Shown: positions 1-13,358, counted from the first letter of the stretch. The stretch is 64,000 nucleotides of DNA from Sipunculus nudus (GCA_026874595.1 CM049316.1:26125839-26189838); one strand, 5' to 3'. The notes: generated from the letters alone by a model not told the origin. Made by a program: numbers and translations.

Positions 1-389
1 GTGTTCTCAGCTTGCCACTACAATTGGGTTATAAAGGCTAAAAATATATTGTTTCTGTACAGCATATTGTGAATATATGCGAATATACTAAACAGCTAAT
101 ATGAAATAATGGTATTAGTTTGTGGTTAGGGTATTGCGAAATATGTAGCCGTCTGACACCTGCAGGCTCAATATCTCGGATATATCGGGCTCTTTTGGTT
201 CCCACGGAGCAAGCCTCCGCTTATTTTTCACTTTAATACTCACAAGAAACATTCACCTGGAACGAAAAAGTAGCCTCTCTGGGCTAAATAGCGGGGGACA
301 TCGTCGAATGTAGGGCACATCAAAATAAAAAAAAATCACCCAAAATAAATGAATTTCTCGACTCATCCGCCCAATTATAAGGTAGAAAC

Positions 390-1480
390 AAGTCAAATAA
401 AAATAATGATATGAAATATGAATTCCTCGACCCCAGAAACCCGAAACCCAAGAATCCACAAACTGCAGTGTTGCAGGCAAACCCTTTGAAAACGTAATTT
501 TCAAAGTGGAGAACAGCGACCATCTTGGTTTTCGTAAGGCTTCGGTCCTTATTTTTGAGAGAGACACCCTCGCCAGACTCTCATATTATCATAACGAGAA
601 ACCAAATCCACTGAGAAATGAAACACTGAAGTTCATTATGGACTGGAAGTAAGATGTTGAACTCAATGGGCTCTGATGAGTCTCCAGCTTTTAACGACAG
701 ATTATAATTACTTCGCCATGGCTCAGACTTTTGAATCAATATTTTGAAAGGATAATATCTCCTCAAACCTACTTGCCTATGAGATAACCTCTGTGTACTA
801 TGCATAGTTGTGCCGCAGATGTTAACATAGGTCTGCTGCATATTATTATACCCAACATGATCAGGACTTTCAGCAGAGCGTGTTATGGAGACAACACTGA
901 AAGTGAAACTGGCCTTGGGCTACAACAATCGGCGGCCATCTTGGATCATAGGGTTTAAATAGGTCAAATAAAAAATTTGGAATCAAAAAATGAATTCCCT
1001 GACCCAATAAACCCAAGAATCCATATACTGAAGAGAACTGTACTCAAAATCATTGAAAATATAATTTTCAAAAAAAGGGGGGGGGGGGTCCATTTTGGAT
1101 TTCAGGCTTTTCCGGGTACTATTCTCACTTTTGAGAGAGACACCCCAGCCAGATTGTCAATTAAATATTTAGAGAAACCAAATCGATGGAGTCATGGATA
1201 AAAGGAGCTCATTATGACGTATGACAAGTGTGAGAGAAAATAATTTTTTTGTTGGCCATCTTAGGTTTTAACGGTCAATATAGGTCAAATCACAAATTTG
1301 ACATTAAATATGAATTCCTCGAACCTAAAACCTCTATACTGAACATCATTGCAGACCAAACCATTGAAAAATAAATTTCAAAATGGCGGATGGCGGTCAT
1401 TTTGGATTTCAGACCCTAACGGATTCCGCCTACATTTTCACGAGGGAACATCCTAGCAATTTTTTTTAATCTACCAACAT
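390..1480 (+). repeat. Three degenerate tandem units
   Basis: Three units start near 391, 963 and 1272. Each opens GGTCAAAT and then TATGAATTCC(T/C)..GACCC, and continues to an AATTTTCAAA block and a GGTTTTC/GGATTTC(A)G block. Units one and two also share TTTGAGAGAGACACCC and GAAACCAAATC. A 12-G tract is at about 1076. No gene is seen; open frames on both strands are fragments of the repeat. Confidence 0.55.
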
Positions 1481-2213
1481 AGAAGAAGAACTCACCGAGA
1501 GTCCAACCTTCCCTTACCACGGTCACATAATTGCTCCAGATGACCTAACTACGTCGGCAATGGCCAGTGAATGTTACAAGAGCCAGCTTTTACCACCTCG
1601 GTCCCGCAACCAGAAAATCACTCGTAAGATCGGACGCTCGGATCCCAGAACCATACGCCGGTAATCTCTTCCGGAGTCACAGACGCTTTCGCCAGCGTAC
1701 CTGAAAGCCTTGATACATGTAAACGTAACATGGTATCCCTACTTTATATATAAAACCACATAAAGCTCCAGGGCCTGTACAGGATGTAGTTGACGGGTGA
1801 CTGGCTTTGTCATCAATCAAAGAGTGACCAACCGGAAAATATCTAGAAAATCCAGACACGAGAGGGCCCTGAATAACATAAACAAATAGGATTTATTTAC
1901 GAGAGTATATCACTGTAAATAACCTCCAAATGATGGCAGCTGTGCTTACAGTTATATGTCCCATCCATATACTGCACAGAGTATAATCTAATCGGCTCGC
2001 CATACCATTGTAATGTGATGTACTGCGCTTGTAATGGTATGGAAGTAGATATATATGTACCGAGGGCCAGTCATTGATAGAACGCTAGGGAAATTCCTGA
2101 AAAGGATTGTTATATGATGTTATGACCAATGTCCTTAGCACATCGGGATATAACGTATAGTTAACAGTGCCCTCTTATGTACCGCAATATTGCACTGCAC
2201 GGACAGGCTTACT

Positions 2214-2260
2214 ATAGTAAGATATGTACAGTAAGATATGTATAGTAAGATATGTATAAC
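2214..2260. repeat. Three tandem copies of AGTAAGATATGTA
   Basis: Three 15-16-base units in a row with minor changes. Nothing else is recognisable nearby. Confidence 0.75.
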
Positions 2261-2671
2261 AGGTGTGTGATGTTATACAACACAATACTAATTTGAATAA
2301 TACTTGACGGTACAATTGGCCGTATATAGTCACACCAGAGAATAATATTGGTATAGGTTTACATAAACAGAACTTCAAGGCAAGTACATGCCTGTCATCC
2401 CGTGTCACACGTAGTATTCACCATATCAATATTCGGTTACCGTGCTCAGTCACTTTTATGAGAAACCTCCACTACTGAGGAATACCGTTGACTTGGAACC
2501 AACGATTTTATGATCGGCTTGACCACATTATCTTTACCAAGAATGATACTATAACGATGTAAAAATGAAAACAAAGATTCCAATACATATTATATTAACC
2601 TTTAAACCTTGATACAAACCCCCAAACGTAGCACGCACCATGTTCGCATGTGCATCTCAAAAAGTTGCACA

Positions 2672-2922
2672 GTTGAATGATTTCCTTTAGGTATTCGGTA
2701 TTGGTCAGTGAATGGCACACTAGCCAGCTGCCTTTGTTGATTGGTTTGGATTATTTATGCGAGCCCCCACATGTTGTAAACAAGAGGATATAAACAAAAC
2801 AGACAGCCTGTGTGCGGTGGGATCGGCGTTTTTTTAGCAGATTTTATAAAGGGTTTTACGGATTATCTTTAGTTACTTGACGTCAGATAACAGAATAGGC
2901 CCCTTTAATTATATATAGCCAT
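2672..2922 (+). repeat. Dispersed repeat family B, copy 1
   Basis: The family shares TGTTATAAACACGTGGATA, an AAACAAACAG(C/T)CTGTGTGCCG-like block, GGGATCGGCGTTTT and GACGTCAGAT followed by CCTTTAA. Other copies are at 5335-6112 (split by unrelated sequence), 13735-14018 and 23528-23815. It is unclassified. Confidence 0.55.
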
Positions 2923-3358
2923 AGTTTTCGATTAATGAACTGTTATCTAAGACTAGCTGATAAACCCTGTAACTGGGCTTTTTATCGGGGGTGGGGGTAT
3001 TAAAATGTATGAGGAATGTTGGCTCCTTTTTATTCTAAAAGTTAAAATGAAATATAGATTTTCAGGTTGGATTCTGTCTCAATAAGATATGCATAAATAT
3101 TTTTTTTACATTTATTTTGTTGCGTTGTGCTCGTGGCAAAAAACATGATACATCGGTATGTTTACCTTTGCGAAACGGAATAAGGCGGGCATTCAGATTT
3201 TCGAAGATCTTTGACTGGTTACATATTTTATTATTGTGAGATGTATAAAGGATAGATCGATGTGAGGAAGATAATGATTATCTGGGGTTTGAGGCAAGGG
3301 AACTAAGAGAAAGAAAGGGGAAAATGCATACCTCGTTAGTATAAGAAACGGATCCAGT

Positions 3359-3381
3359 GGGGGGGGGGGGGGGGGGGGGGG
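3359..3381. repeat. Poly-G tract of about 22-23 bases
   Basis: An uninterrupted G run follows CCAGTG. Similar shorter runs lie at 1076, 4211, 11671, 31040 and 45190. Their length is likely to vary and to be hard to sequence. Confidence 0.9.
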
Positions 3382-4262
3382 AGGATGGTCCGACTTTTGA
3401 GCCGCCGCAATCTTTTTCTTATGGGTTTCAGTTCAAATTTTCCGAACCTACCCAGTGTGCGATGTTATATAACACTTCAACCGACACCCATTGTCAGTAG
3501 GTAGACGATAGATGTTAAAGAGACTGAAAATTATGAATAATGCATTTTGTATGATCTACATGATGTATATAAGGTGTGAAACAACAAAAAGTAAGGAATA
3601 ATGTGCTTTGTAGGGACTAAATTATGTATTTGAGGTTGGAAAGCACTCAAAGTAAGGAAACAGATTTCAATAAATAAAATCTTGATGGAAGAAATAAGTA
3701 CCAAGGGATCGAGAGTCACAAGTTTTTTTACATTTACTGACTATGCAAATGGATCAGTGGCTGGGTCAAATGTCAGGCCAAACATGCTTAAATCCGTCAC
3801 TGGCAGTACTGGTTATTCATATGCACAATTGACCTCAATTCTACGTCACAAGTTGTAAAAAACCACTAAGCTCACCAACCGACGACACAGGTATTCCGGT
3901 CTTTGCCGAAGGCTGTTCGGTTGTGGTCGGTGGTAACGTCCACAAAATTTATAAACCACGCAAATATCACACACAATGATGTGTACGTATAAAACTATTT
4001 ATTCTCATAACGGCGAGGCCACTGTGAGAACCATAATCTTTAAACTGAGGTATAACACGGTGTCATACGCAACGCGGTTTCAGTATACACTGAAGACAAA
4101 AATGGACCAACACCTTCTTAAAGTATTGTATATTGATATACATGTATGTGATTATGGTGGTCTAGTACATGCACATATAATATATGTGTTTTATATATGG
4201 TGTGTGTGTAGGGGGGGGGGATGACAACGTGATGGGCCGGGGTGTTTGTGAGGCCCGTCAGC

Positions 4263-4302
4263 GCCCAGTTTAGAGTCGTACTCTTGTGAGTCCGATTCTG
4301 CA
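4263..4302 (+). repeat. Short dispersed block GTACTCTTGTGAGTCCGATT, copy 1
   Basis: It recurs with few changes at about 20799-20838. The common part (GTACT.TTGTGAGTCCGATT) is the core of an otherwise diverged repeat. Confidence 0.4.
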
Positions 4303-5334
4303 TATTGTGCTATAAATCTTTCTATCTGGTCTGCTACCACTGTTTCTCCAGCGCGGCGTAGTTAATCATCATCTTGGATCTAGCACAGACGTGTAGGTGA
4401 TCTCATTCAACACGATTCTTATCTGGCGTTTCTTGATTCTCGTAATGAGATGACCATGGTAAAAAACAAAACGGCAATCTGATCCCAAACTGACATTAAG
4501 CAAGCTCGTGTACACGTATTTACGGCGAGGAATTGCGAGTTTTAATGTGCCTTTTTATGTAGTATTATACATGGGTTCCATCAATCATGTCGCTAAACAA
4601 AAAAAATACAGTGTCGTCCATGTAACTAAAGAAGTTTCAATCGCAAAACTGACGCCAAGGAATGAGTTACAGAAAATTGTTTGCAGCGTGCAAATTAAGA
4701 TTCCCACCTGCTGTATATTGAACATATATAGTAAACCCCGATAATCCGCCAAAATACGGCACTACCAGAAGTGTCATTCTGCTACTTATGGTCCATCCTT
4801 TAATAATGAGTATAAAATTTACGGTGGATCTCTCCCTAGTGGGAACCTCCATAAAGTGTGCTCATCTATAAGGTCACAGGTTTTCTCCTTATTATTAAGG
4901 GTACTGTCATGGCCTCCATATACTGCGCACCTCTGTAAAGTTTGCAGCATGGTCCAGTCCCAAGGGTGTTCGTATTATAGAGGTTTCACCGTATTTCATG
5001 TAATATTTTTATATACATCTTACTGCTGAATATATCTACTCTATCCATTCTCATCTACCTAATTCTTATACGGGCATCCTTACAAGAGAATGCAAGTATC
5101 CCACCTATTACTCTGAACCAGCCGACATATATATATATATATATATAAACAGTGGCTCGTGAATGCACGTGAGGTTTTTAACCCTTGGAATGACGATTTC
5201 TTGTCTAACATTAAAAATAAAGCTGTTTAAACATGATTCAACTGATCACACAGTATTTATGTAAGAACGAATAGTTATGATATTAATTGCTACAAATCGA
5301 ACGTAAACATTGTACATGGGCCAATGTGAACAAA

Positions 5335-6112
5335 CCAAAAAACGTAATCTAAGGTGGTTGGTTGCATATGTGCGTAGTCTGAAAGTTCACTAGTTACAAA
5401 ACGCCCTTTTTCCATTCTTATCACGCGAGATCTCGTCTATGAAGGGGATAGATCTTTGCCAGTCAATGTGCACAAGGCACAATCTTTTCCATCGAACGCA
5501 AGATTTATAGCCGGGCAATTGAATATGACAATAGTTAAGGCATAGGAGCAAATAAAGAACATACATTTATATCAAATATGTATAACGGTTATAAGGAATG
5601 ATTGTCTGTTTTGCTTTTGGTTTTTTGTTTTTTTTTTACACGTTGTAAAACTCGGAGAACTACACTGTGGCGCGATATCGGTGACTTAGCGGGGTTTATG
5701 TAAACAAACAATTGCCATGCCACACGGATATGTGACGTCCAGGTGCATGTGGTTCGCCATGTTTGTATAAAGTGGTTGCCCGAGCATTCCATGTCAAACC
5801 CGCTTTAGTTCTGTGTCGTGTGCACCTCCCCTTGCAGGGATCTATCATTGTCTCAATAGACCTTGATCCTGTATGGAAGTTTGCCCTTTGCAAGGCTCGG
5901 TTCGTCAGACTTGCAACAGCGTGTTCTTGTTGAATGTGTTTGGATTAATTTTTGCAGGTACGCCACATACATGTATTATATATACGTGGATAAAGACAAA
6001 ACAAACAACTTGTGTACGGAGGGATCGGCGTTTTCAGGCCTACTTTGATAAAAGGTTTAAGGTATTATCTTTTGTTAACAGACGTCAGATGTTGAAATAC
6101 GCTCCTTTAACT
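5335..6112 (+). repeat. Dispersed repeat family B, copy 2 (interrupted)
   Basis: The head GGTGGTTGGTTGCAT (about 5353) and the tail from ACGTGGATAAAGACAAAAC to GACGTCAGAT (5980-6112) match the other copies. The middle is longer, so an insertion is likely. Open frames in it have no recognisable product. Confidence 0.5.
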
Positions 6113-6512
6113 CTTATCAAAATAAAATGATTTATGATCTAGGAATTCGGTATCTCCCACGCACACATAGCTGTGGTTAAACACGTCAAAACGTACCAGA
6201 ATCTAACTAAATATAGCATTGTCGTCATGTGAAATTTAATGATTAGGCATTTCTCGACCCCTAATGACAAGCACTGCGTTTAAGGATACGACGTCTCAGG
6301 TAAACTTATGTCATAATAAATTCCAAAGACTCCTGTCACCACCTTACCATAAAACTATCAAATTCTTTGTTTTATATGCAGTGTTCTACGGCTATAAATA
6401 TAACCTCACAAGATATTACGCTTTTTACATCACTAAATGTAACTTAAGGTGGTATAGCTGAGGTAACTAAAAGTAGTATTACAGGTTTTCTGGATTCTTT
6501 AGTGTAAATCTT

Positions 6513-6894
6513 GCTTCCTCCGCAAGGCGGGTATGCGTTCCTACCCTTTCGTGTGTGTTTGTGTGTATTTGTTCACTACATAATTCACGCAATCATGAAC
6601 GGAAACCCATGAAAATTTCAGGACATTTCGGGGGAGTAGGCCAGTGAAGAATCAATAAGTTTTGGTGGGATTCCGCCTCCTGATCCGGACCCAGGAAGGA
6701 CTTCCAGGAATATTTACAAATGTGCATTTACATATGATCGATGAAACAAGGGAATATAGGCCGAATGTGAATGAAAACACGGGTTGCGGAGTACCACACA
6801 TTAAGGACAAACCCACATGACGGAAGCCAACAAACATACACAAACACACCCGCACACACGAACGGGAATGAACACATACTCTCCTGGCGGAGGC
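6513..6894. repeat. GCCTCC-ended dispersed repeat, copy 1, with inverted head
   Basis: 6513-6790 aligns with 20078-20360 and 41545-41825. Shared blocks include a GT-rich head, CGCAATCATGAA-like and GGGAATAT.GGCC motifs. 6830-6894 repeats the head in reverse and ends GGCGGAGGC, so this copy has an inverted partial duplicate attached. Confidence 0.65.
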
Positions 6895-7186
6895 AAACAT
6901 ATTAAAACGTTACTAAATTTTCTCACATTCCCTTCCCACATGAGGCCGATACATATAACATTAAATGTCATGCATGCATCAGACAGCTGCTTGCCTAAAA
7001 CACTCTGCGGTGCTTTTATTCGGATTTTGTCAGACTCGGTAATTTTTTATATTTATTGTATGAAAGATAAAACAGTTAAATGTACGATAAAAGCAAGTGA
7101 TAAAACAATTTATAATGTCCAATAAACCGGATTTATTGTTATGTATATATTGTTAATTCTTGTTGTTTGATTTGACATACTGCAAG

Positions 7187-7243
<57 letters not shown>

Positions 7244-7272
7244 CATATTATGTATATATATAAGTGTGTGTG

Positions 7273-7443
7273 CAGGGGTGTCAATATAGGAGGGATGGGG
7301 GTATATATATACCCCCCGCCTTTTAGCAAGGGGGGATGGTCAATGTTATCATCCCCCCTAATATTCAGAGATTAATAATTAAAAATTGGAAATAAAATAT
7401 ATTAATTATTTGATGTATAGACTTAAGTTCCATTTCTGAGATG

Positions 7444-7474
<31 letters not shown>

Positions 7475-7666
7475 TCTTAACCAAATTCAAAATTTACAAA
7501 TACTGGAAACAAAATACCTTATTTAAAAAAAAATCTTATACTTAATTGTAATATATTTGAAATGTGTCAAACAGACAAAGGTAATATATGTGTGTGTGTG
7601 TGTGTGTGTTTGAAAAAAAGTTGCGAGTAATCATCCAACCCTTGAAGACAAATTGACGCCACTTTG
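7273..7666. mobile_element. Short hAT-like element, family A, copy 1
   Basis: The element starts CAGGGGTGTCAATA and ends with a diverged inverted end (TTGACGCCACTTTG). It is flanked by TGTGTGTG (7265-7272) and TGCGTGTG (7667-7674). It carries its own AT and GT microsatellites. The flank repeat could partly reflect the local GT tract. Confidence 0.55.
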
Positions 7667-7675
7667 TGCGTGTGT

Positions 7676-7677
<2 letters not shown>

Positions 7678-7730
<53 letters not shown>
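7678..7730. repeat. (TA)n microsatellite
   Basis: More than 25 uninterrupted TA units. Other long AT tracts are at 5126-5148, 7189-7263, 7447-7474, 8398-8455 and 50847-50906. Confidence 0.95.
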
Positions 7731-7734
<4 letters not shown>

Positions 7735-8395
7735 CCAGCTCGCCAGAACACCCGCATCATTACTATGTTTAATTGAACACTATATACTGACAGGCATATA
7801 ACTTATTTGAAGCAGACATATACCAGTCCTTGTAAAGCCCAGTGGACCTGAGATACCTGCTTTATATAACCATATGGTTATAGTAGAATAAGAAATGTCT
7901 CCTGAATTATCGATTATGGTAAGCCTAGAGTAAGGATTTTATGCCAAGGAAGCATATTCCTTCTTTAATGCTGGATTTTATGTCAGTCCATTTGTAATTA
8001 ACTATTTATGTCTTACTGCATGATCAGCCTTATTCAAAGTAGCAACTTAAACGCTAATGGTAGTTCCTTGCCGAGAGAAAGATGTACAAACGAATACAAA
8101 CTGATATAATAATAATTTCATCTACATTTAGATCTGCAGTCCTTCCCTCCATGAATATACGTCGCTTTTACAAAGTGTATTTTATCTACTTAATTGGTTT
8201 GAAAATGTTGCACTCACCAAACACAGACAAACAAACGTACAATACCACGTACAAAAATATGACCGCCTGGCGTAATCAATATATAATAGAAAATACTGCT
8301 TAAATCATGATCAATGTAAGCTTATGTGATGTCCAATAAACCGGATTTATTGTTATATTGTTAATTCTTGTTGTTTGATTAGACAATCTACAAGG

Positions 8396-8460
<65 letters not shown>

Positions 8461-9278
8461 TATGTTTATATATAAGTCAGTCCATTTGTATTAACTATTT
8501 ATGTCTTACTGCATGATCAGCCTTATTCAAAGTAGCAACGTAAACGCTAATGGTAGTTCATTGCCGAGAGAAAGATGTACAAACGAAAACAAACTGATAT
8601 AATAATAATTTCATCTACATTTAGATCTGCAGTCCTTCCCTCCATGAATATACGTCGCTTTTACAAAGTGTATTTTATCTACTTAATTGGTTTGAATATG
8701 TTGCACTCACCAAACACAGACAAACAAACGTACAATACCACGTACAAAAATATGACTGCCTGGCGTAATCAATATATAATAGAAAATACTGCTTAAATCA
8801 TGATCAATGTAAGCTTATTGCATGAATGCGGCGTAGGTTGCCAGGATCTTAAAACGGAGGGAAGGAACACGGGTGTTAAGGCTAATTGTTAGCGTGCAGA
8901 GTAAGATATTTGTGATTATAATAACATTATCAAGGTTGAATACGGGGCAGTCACGATCAGCGCATTTGTGTTTATTGTGTAGTATCGGAAATCTACCTTT
9001 TGGTATGTTTGACATGGAACCAACTGCACGCGCGCTGCACATACACAATACGCCAACACCTGTTGTTTGGCAGTAATCAATCCCATACTTATTGTATCAA
9101 AGCCGGCCCGAGGATGTCGGGACGTGGTAGGTAATATTGAATATAAGAAACGGACCTATATATTCCCTTTTTTTCCATTTAGCCAGATATACCGCGTGGC
9201 ATATGCCTACAAGAGACTAGAAAGACGATTGAAGGATTTAAGAAGTCTTAGTTTCTCGGTAAATCAACAACAAAAAAC

Positions 9279-9532
9279 AAAGGTATGGTTCTTAGGCACC
9301 GCCCGCGTCAATTAACCTCCCCCCCCCATCCGATCAAACATCTTTGTTTTGATTTTCATCTTTCAAGAAGATAAAATAATACAATTTTGATCAGAGTTTC
9401 CTTGTTATGTAGTGATTTTACCTGTTATTTTCTTGGTTTTCCTTGTCCCTATGACTTTTTTATGGAAATATACAGAGGGGGGATGTTCGCCCGCACTGAT
9501 TTCTGAAAAAAGTGCCTGAGAGCCATACCTTT
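9279..9532. mobile_element. MITE-like element with GGTATGG inverted ends, copy 1
   Basis: The left end AAAGGTATGGTTCTTAGGC is the near-complement of the right end GCCTGAGAGCCATACCTTT. The 254-bp body has no coding capacity and aligns with 56177-56400. Confidence 0.7.
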
Positions 9533-9808
9533 TTTTTGCCAATGAGGGTCATTTTATCTCACTCGGGAAACAAATATACGACCATGCAAAGCGGACTAAG
9601 ATGGCGGAATCTGTGAGAATCTTACGCAAAGTCTTCAGCATTTTACAATAGTTTTTTCCACTGGTGTCAGCGATTCCAGCAAAAGACAGATTAGAGATTT
9701 TTTTCACGTTTTAAATCAAAAAGCGTTTTTGTAAGATGGTGTATAGATTTATCAAACGCTAGCAATTAATGAAATTATTAAATAGAGTAGCGCCCCCCCC
9801 CCCCCCCA

Positions 9809-9809
<1 letters not shown>

Positions 9810-9845
<36 letters not shown>

Positions 9846-9846
9846 G
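9810..9846. repeat. (TC)n microsatellite beside a C tract
   Basis: A TC run with one interruption, preceded by about 16 C bases at 9791-9807. Confidence 0.9.
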
Positions 9847-12553
9847 ATAGGAAACACAGTGTCAGAAAAGAGAAGGAATAGCATTATAAAGCCATGGTGT
9901 AAAGACTTATTTACTCCAGGTGCATGAACATTCAGTTAAGTAATATGAAATATCTTCACTATTAGCCATTGATATCTGGCAGTATATCTGAAATTACCAG
10001 TTATTTAATCAAGCAGTCAATCCGTGAGCGATACTGAGAGCACCCCATTTGTAAACATGACCAAGGGATTCCAGACCGTGAGTACCAAGAACTCGAAATC
10101 ATACATTCACCCAACTCTCGTGTACTCCAGAGTCAATGTTCACACAGGGTATGAGTGAACCCTCCCCCATAAACAGCTGTTGTTTTATTCATATAAGACC
10201 AATATACAAATAAGCCAGCAGTGTAGACATATTAACCACTTGCCGAGGTAGCGAATCACTCATGCATCTATTGTATGGCACATAAATTATAGAGCTGAAT
10301 ATCTGATTGGTTTTAAGGTGGAGACCGGAAGAAAGATCGAGACGACTTTGCTTCTAACCGTGAATACACAATACAGAAGGCATTTATATCAGGGCTGGAA
10401 AGCTTTATTTGGCTCTCGATACAAGCCATATGAGGGAATTCACTGCAACAGCCGATATTCCTAACATTATGGTATGATGTGCACTCAAAACAAACTGAAA
10501 ATTCCTGTGTCACGTATAATTTGGCTCCGTCCTGTGCGAGCAATGTTTGTATTCATGCGGCCAGAAATTCAGTAAACTTACAGCGGGATTTACCAATAGC
10601 TGAATAGAACGGGATTTTCTTGCACATGGTATGGTTACTGTTGTTAGAAAGTATACTACCAAAGGTAACGATTGGTTTCGTTTATGTCAAGTGAAAGCGT
10701 ACCTGTAGACCGCGCAAGAGGCGTTGTCAAAACGAAATATTTAAGACGAAAATATTTGCATCCTCATACAGTCTTAAAGTGCGGTTCTCACTGCGCGATG
10801 TAAAAGCAGTCTGGCGCTAATACTCTTGTTGTAGAATCTCAGATTTCTGTGGGTCGAAATGGCGATACTTGCTCCATGACCGAGGCAAAACCTAGACCGA
10901 GATTAGAACCTCAGAGACCATGGCCAACAAAATAATACTGTTTTGGATACTGGTCTCGAGGCTAAGAGCGGCCCAAGACCCACACTACTGGTAAGAACTG
11001 GTAATAATACGTAATCTCTGCAACATTTTTTATGTTTTTTTTCAGTAATGCTCAACGTTTATGTTAAGTGCATGGGATACATGGATAAGATTTATTGGTC
11101 ATTAAGGACTATATTTAAGTTCTTCAGGGGGGAAAATGTCACATGTAGATCAGATCGGAATGAATTATCTCACCACGACACTAGAGTCAATCTAGTATGA
11201 GCAGGAAGAACTATACATATTTATGCGGATATTATCTGCCTCTAAGATCTTATAGATATTGTATACTTCAAGCATCTAATATTGTTAAAGAAGTATATTG
11301 CACTATGACGATGTAACTGGATATATACTTGATCCAATATAAAATAAAAAATACCATTGGTTAAATGTTCCTCTTAAATTCTGCTCTGAATAAATAGACA
11401 AAACATGAAGTACAAAACCTGTTTTCAGTTATGCGTGATACCTTCTTTACAAGGTGATTGGCATTTCTAAATCACCAATAAAAGAAATTCTAATGCACCA
11501 AAGAAGATTTTGCCAGAATGTCTACAAAGCGTAAGAAAGCCCACCCGCAGAATGTGACAGGGGGCGGTTTCCATCCAAAATAAGACATAGGCAGAATGGC
11601 TCACAACGTAACGATGACCGTCTATTTAAAGAACGTAAGGTTTGGCAGCTACCTTGTACACGACATAAGCTGGGGGGGGGGGGGGTCATTGACGTGCCAG
11701 TTCCAATTTTACAAAGAAACCTTTAAAGGAAATCCATTGAAGCAGGAAGTTTACTGAAGCAAGGTCGTGTCCTCTTAATTAGAGGCTGCCGGAAACGCTG
11801 CCCCGCAGGACCAGTGGTTATAGACAGTAGTGTCAGAAATAAGAGCCGTCTTCCCCGCAGCTAGGCATGGTTTTCTGGCAGCATTACCCGAGTCGGCCTT
11901 GTGTAGGCGCTGGTACGTGAGACTAGTGACTGTACGGAATCCGCAAGCTCCCGTCCCGCAGCCCTAGGGATGTGATTTATCAACCGCCTCTCTCCCCGAT
12001 TAGCCTTCCCGCAGAGACCCTCGTACAGTTACTGGTAAATTATTCAGAAGCCTGAGGAAATCACGTCATTTATTATGTAACAAGCGGCTTTCTTTGGACA
12101 CGCCTTCGTCTAGTCTACCAAAGCATAGATCAGGCTATTTGTCAGGACGCCCATGTATGTTTAATGCCATGTTTCTGTCAATCGGACAGAAGACCAGGAA
12201 GAGAACATAAACTAGGGAAAAAACGGATTTGAAGAGGATCTCAATGGGAAAACCTTTCTCCGCTATGCTCCCGGAAGAAGTCCTTTTCTAACAAGTAGAC
12301 GCGATGAGTGGTCATTGAAAATGCCAATAACAGACCACAGCATGTCAAGGAAATGTTTGGGTTTTTAATTATTTCAGGGGTTGTGACATATTCACACGGG
12401 GTACGGGTAATGTTCAACAAAAATCGTGGGCTCAAAGAGGAATCTCGGGGCTTAATTTCCGGGAAAATTCGGAAACCAGGCCAGGTTCATTTTCAACAGA
12501 TGCCGCCTACATAACCAAGCCATGTAATTCTCCAAAATGTTCTGAAATGGCTT

Positions 12554-12616
12554 GGGACATACATATGTGGTTAAGACCTTTGGCTTTTAACATTTAAAAG
12601 TTGCAAGTTCAAGCCA
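12554..12616 (+). repeat. tRNA-like SINE head, diverged
   Basis: An A-box-like TGTGGTTAAGACC is followed about 35 bases later by a B-box-like AGTTCAAGCC. The layout matches 20976-21041. It does not fold into a convincing tRNA. Confidence 0.4.
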
Positions 12617-12761
12617 ATGTTGGGGATCAAATGGAAGCACTGTTAACAAGGGAATATCCTCAATGTCTAAAACAATGGCACCTGGAAAATCGAAAATGCC
12701 TAACCCTGATTTAAAGAAAGTTATCTTTTCTTGAATCACATGTTTTAGTGCTTTTTTTCTT

Positions 12762-13358
12762 CAGTGATGAAGTCGGGTCCACACTCTCCGAGTCGGAGTA
12801 CAAGTCCGAGTTCAAGCCACTCGACTCCATGCCCAAGTCCCAGTCCACGAGGTTCCAGTGTAAGTCCGAATTCAAGCCACTCGAGTCCATGCCCAAGTCC
12901 CAGTCCACGAGGTTTCAGTGCAGGTCCGCCTCCCTCAAGTCCGAGTCTTCTTGAGAACGAGCCCAAGTCTGAGTCCAAATATTCTTTATTTTATAAAGCA
13001 CTTAAATGGGATTTTGAGATCATCATTTGTATTTTCACCATACTAGTTTACACATTCATTTTACTTTAATACTGCATTGCAATTTACTTTCAAGGCTGAT
13101 ACCAAGTTTGGTATATAATCTAAATTTCTTTTGTAAGATTCTGTTATTTTTTTCACAATATATGCTATATGGACGGGTTTCAAACATAAATGTCAGTTCT
13201 TACGAGACAGACATTTGTAATCTGGACTCGAAATGGAATCGGCCTGACTCTAGTCCTGACTTCCGTGCCCGAGTACAAGTCCGAGTCCAAGACCCTCGAG
13301 TCTGAATCCGAGTCTCTGACAAAGTGGTCTTAGTCCGGATTTTAGTCCTACATCACTG
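12762..13358. mobile_element. Candidate DNA transposon with GTCCGA-rich ends
   Basis: An 8-bp inverted pair CAGTGATG/CATCACTG bounds 597 bases. Both subterminal parts are degenerate arrays of AGTCC/GAGTCC units, and the middle is AT-rich. The left part holds two copies of a 60-bp unit (from 12811 and 12871). No target duplication was seen, so the boundaries are tentative. Open frames here reflect the low-complexity array. Confidence 0.45.

Larger units (their letters stand above)
1481..6512. other. Gene-free stretch (apart from listed repeats)
   Basis: AT-rich sequence with short open frames on both strands and none showing a domain or a splice-bounded exon. Family B repeats, the poly-G tract and an AT tract are the only structured parts. 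Confidence 0.5.
7117..8816 (+). repeat. Local duplication of a 145-bp and a 335-bp segment
   Basis: Segment S (7117-7265, GTCCAATAAACCGGATTTAT onward) recurs at 8331-8475. Segment A (7982-8314) recurs at 8476-8816 with few changes. The order is S, 716-bp interval holding a hAT-like element, A, S', A'. Two 73-codon frames are identical except for two residues, but they only mirror the DNA duplication. Long AT microsatellites lie in both S copies. Confidence 0.75.

Noticed and set aside
8082-8796. Two almost identical 73-codon frames
   Set aside because: The similarity comes from a DNA duplication that extends beyond the frames on both sides; no domain or good start context.
12748-13069. Ser/Pro-rich and Leu/Gly-rich frames in both strands
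   Set aside because: Low-complexity hexamer array inside a candidate transposon; open in several frames at once.
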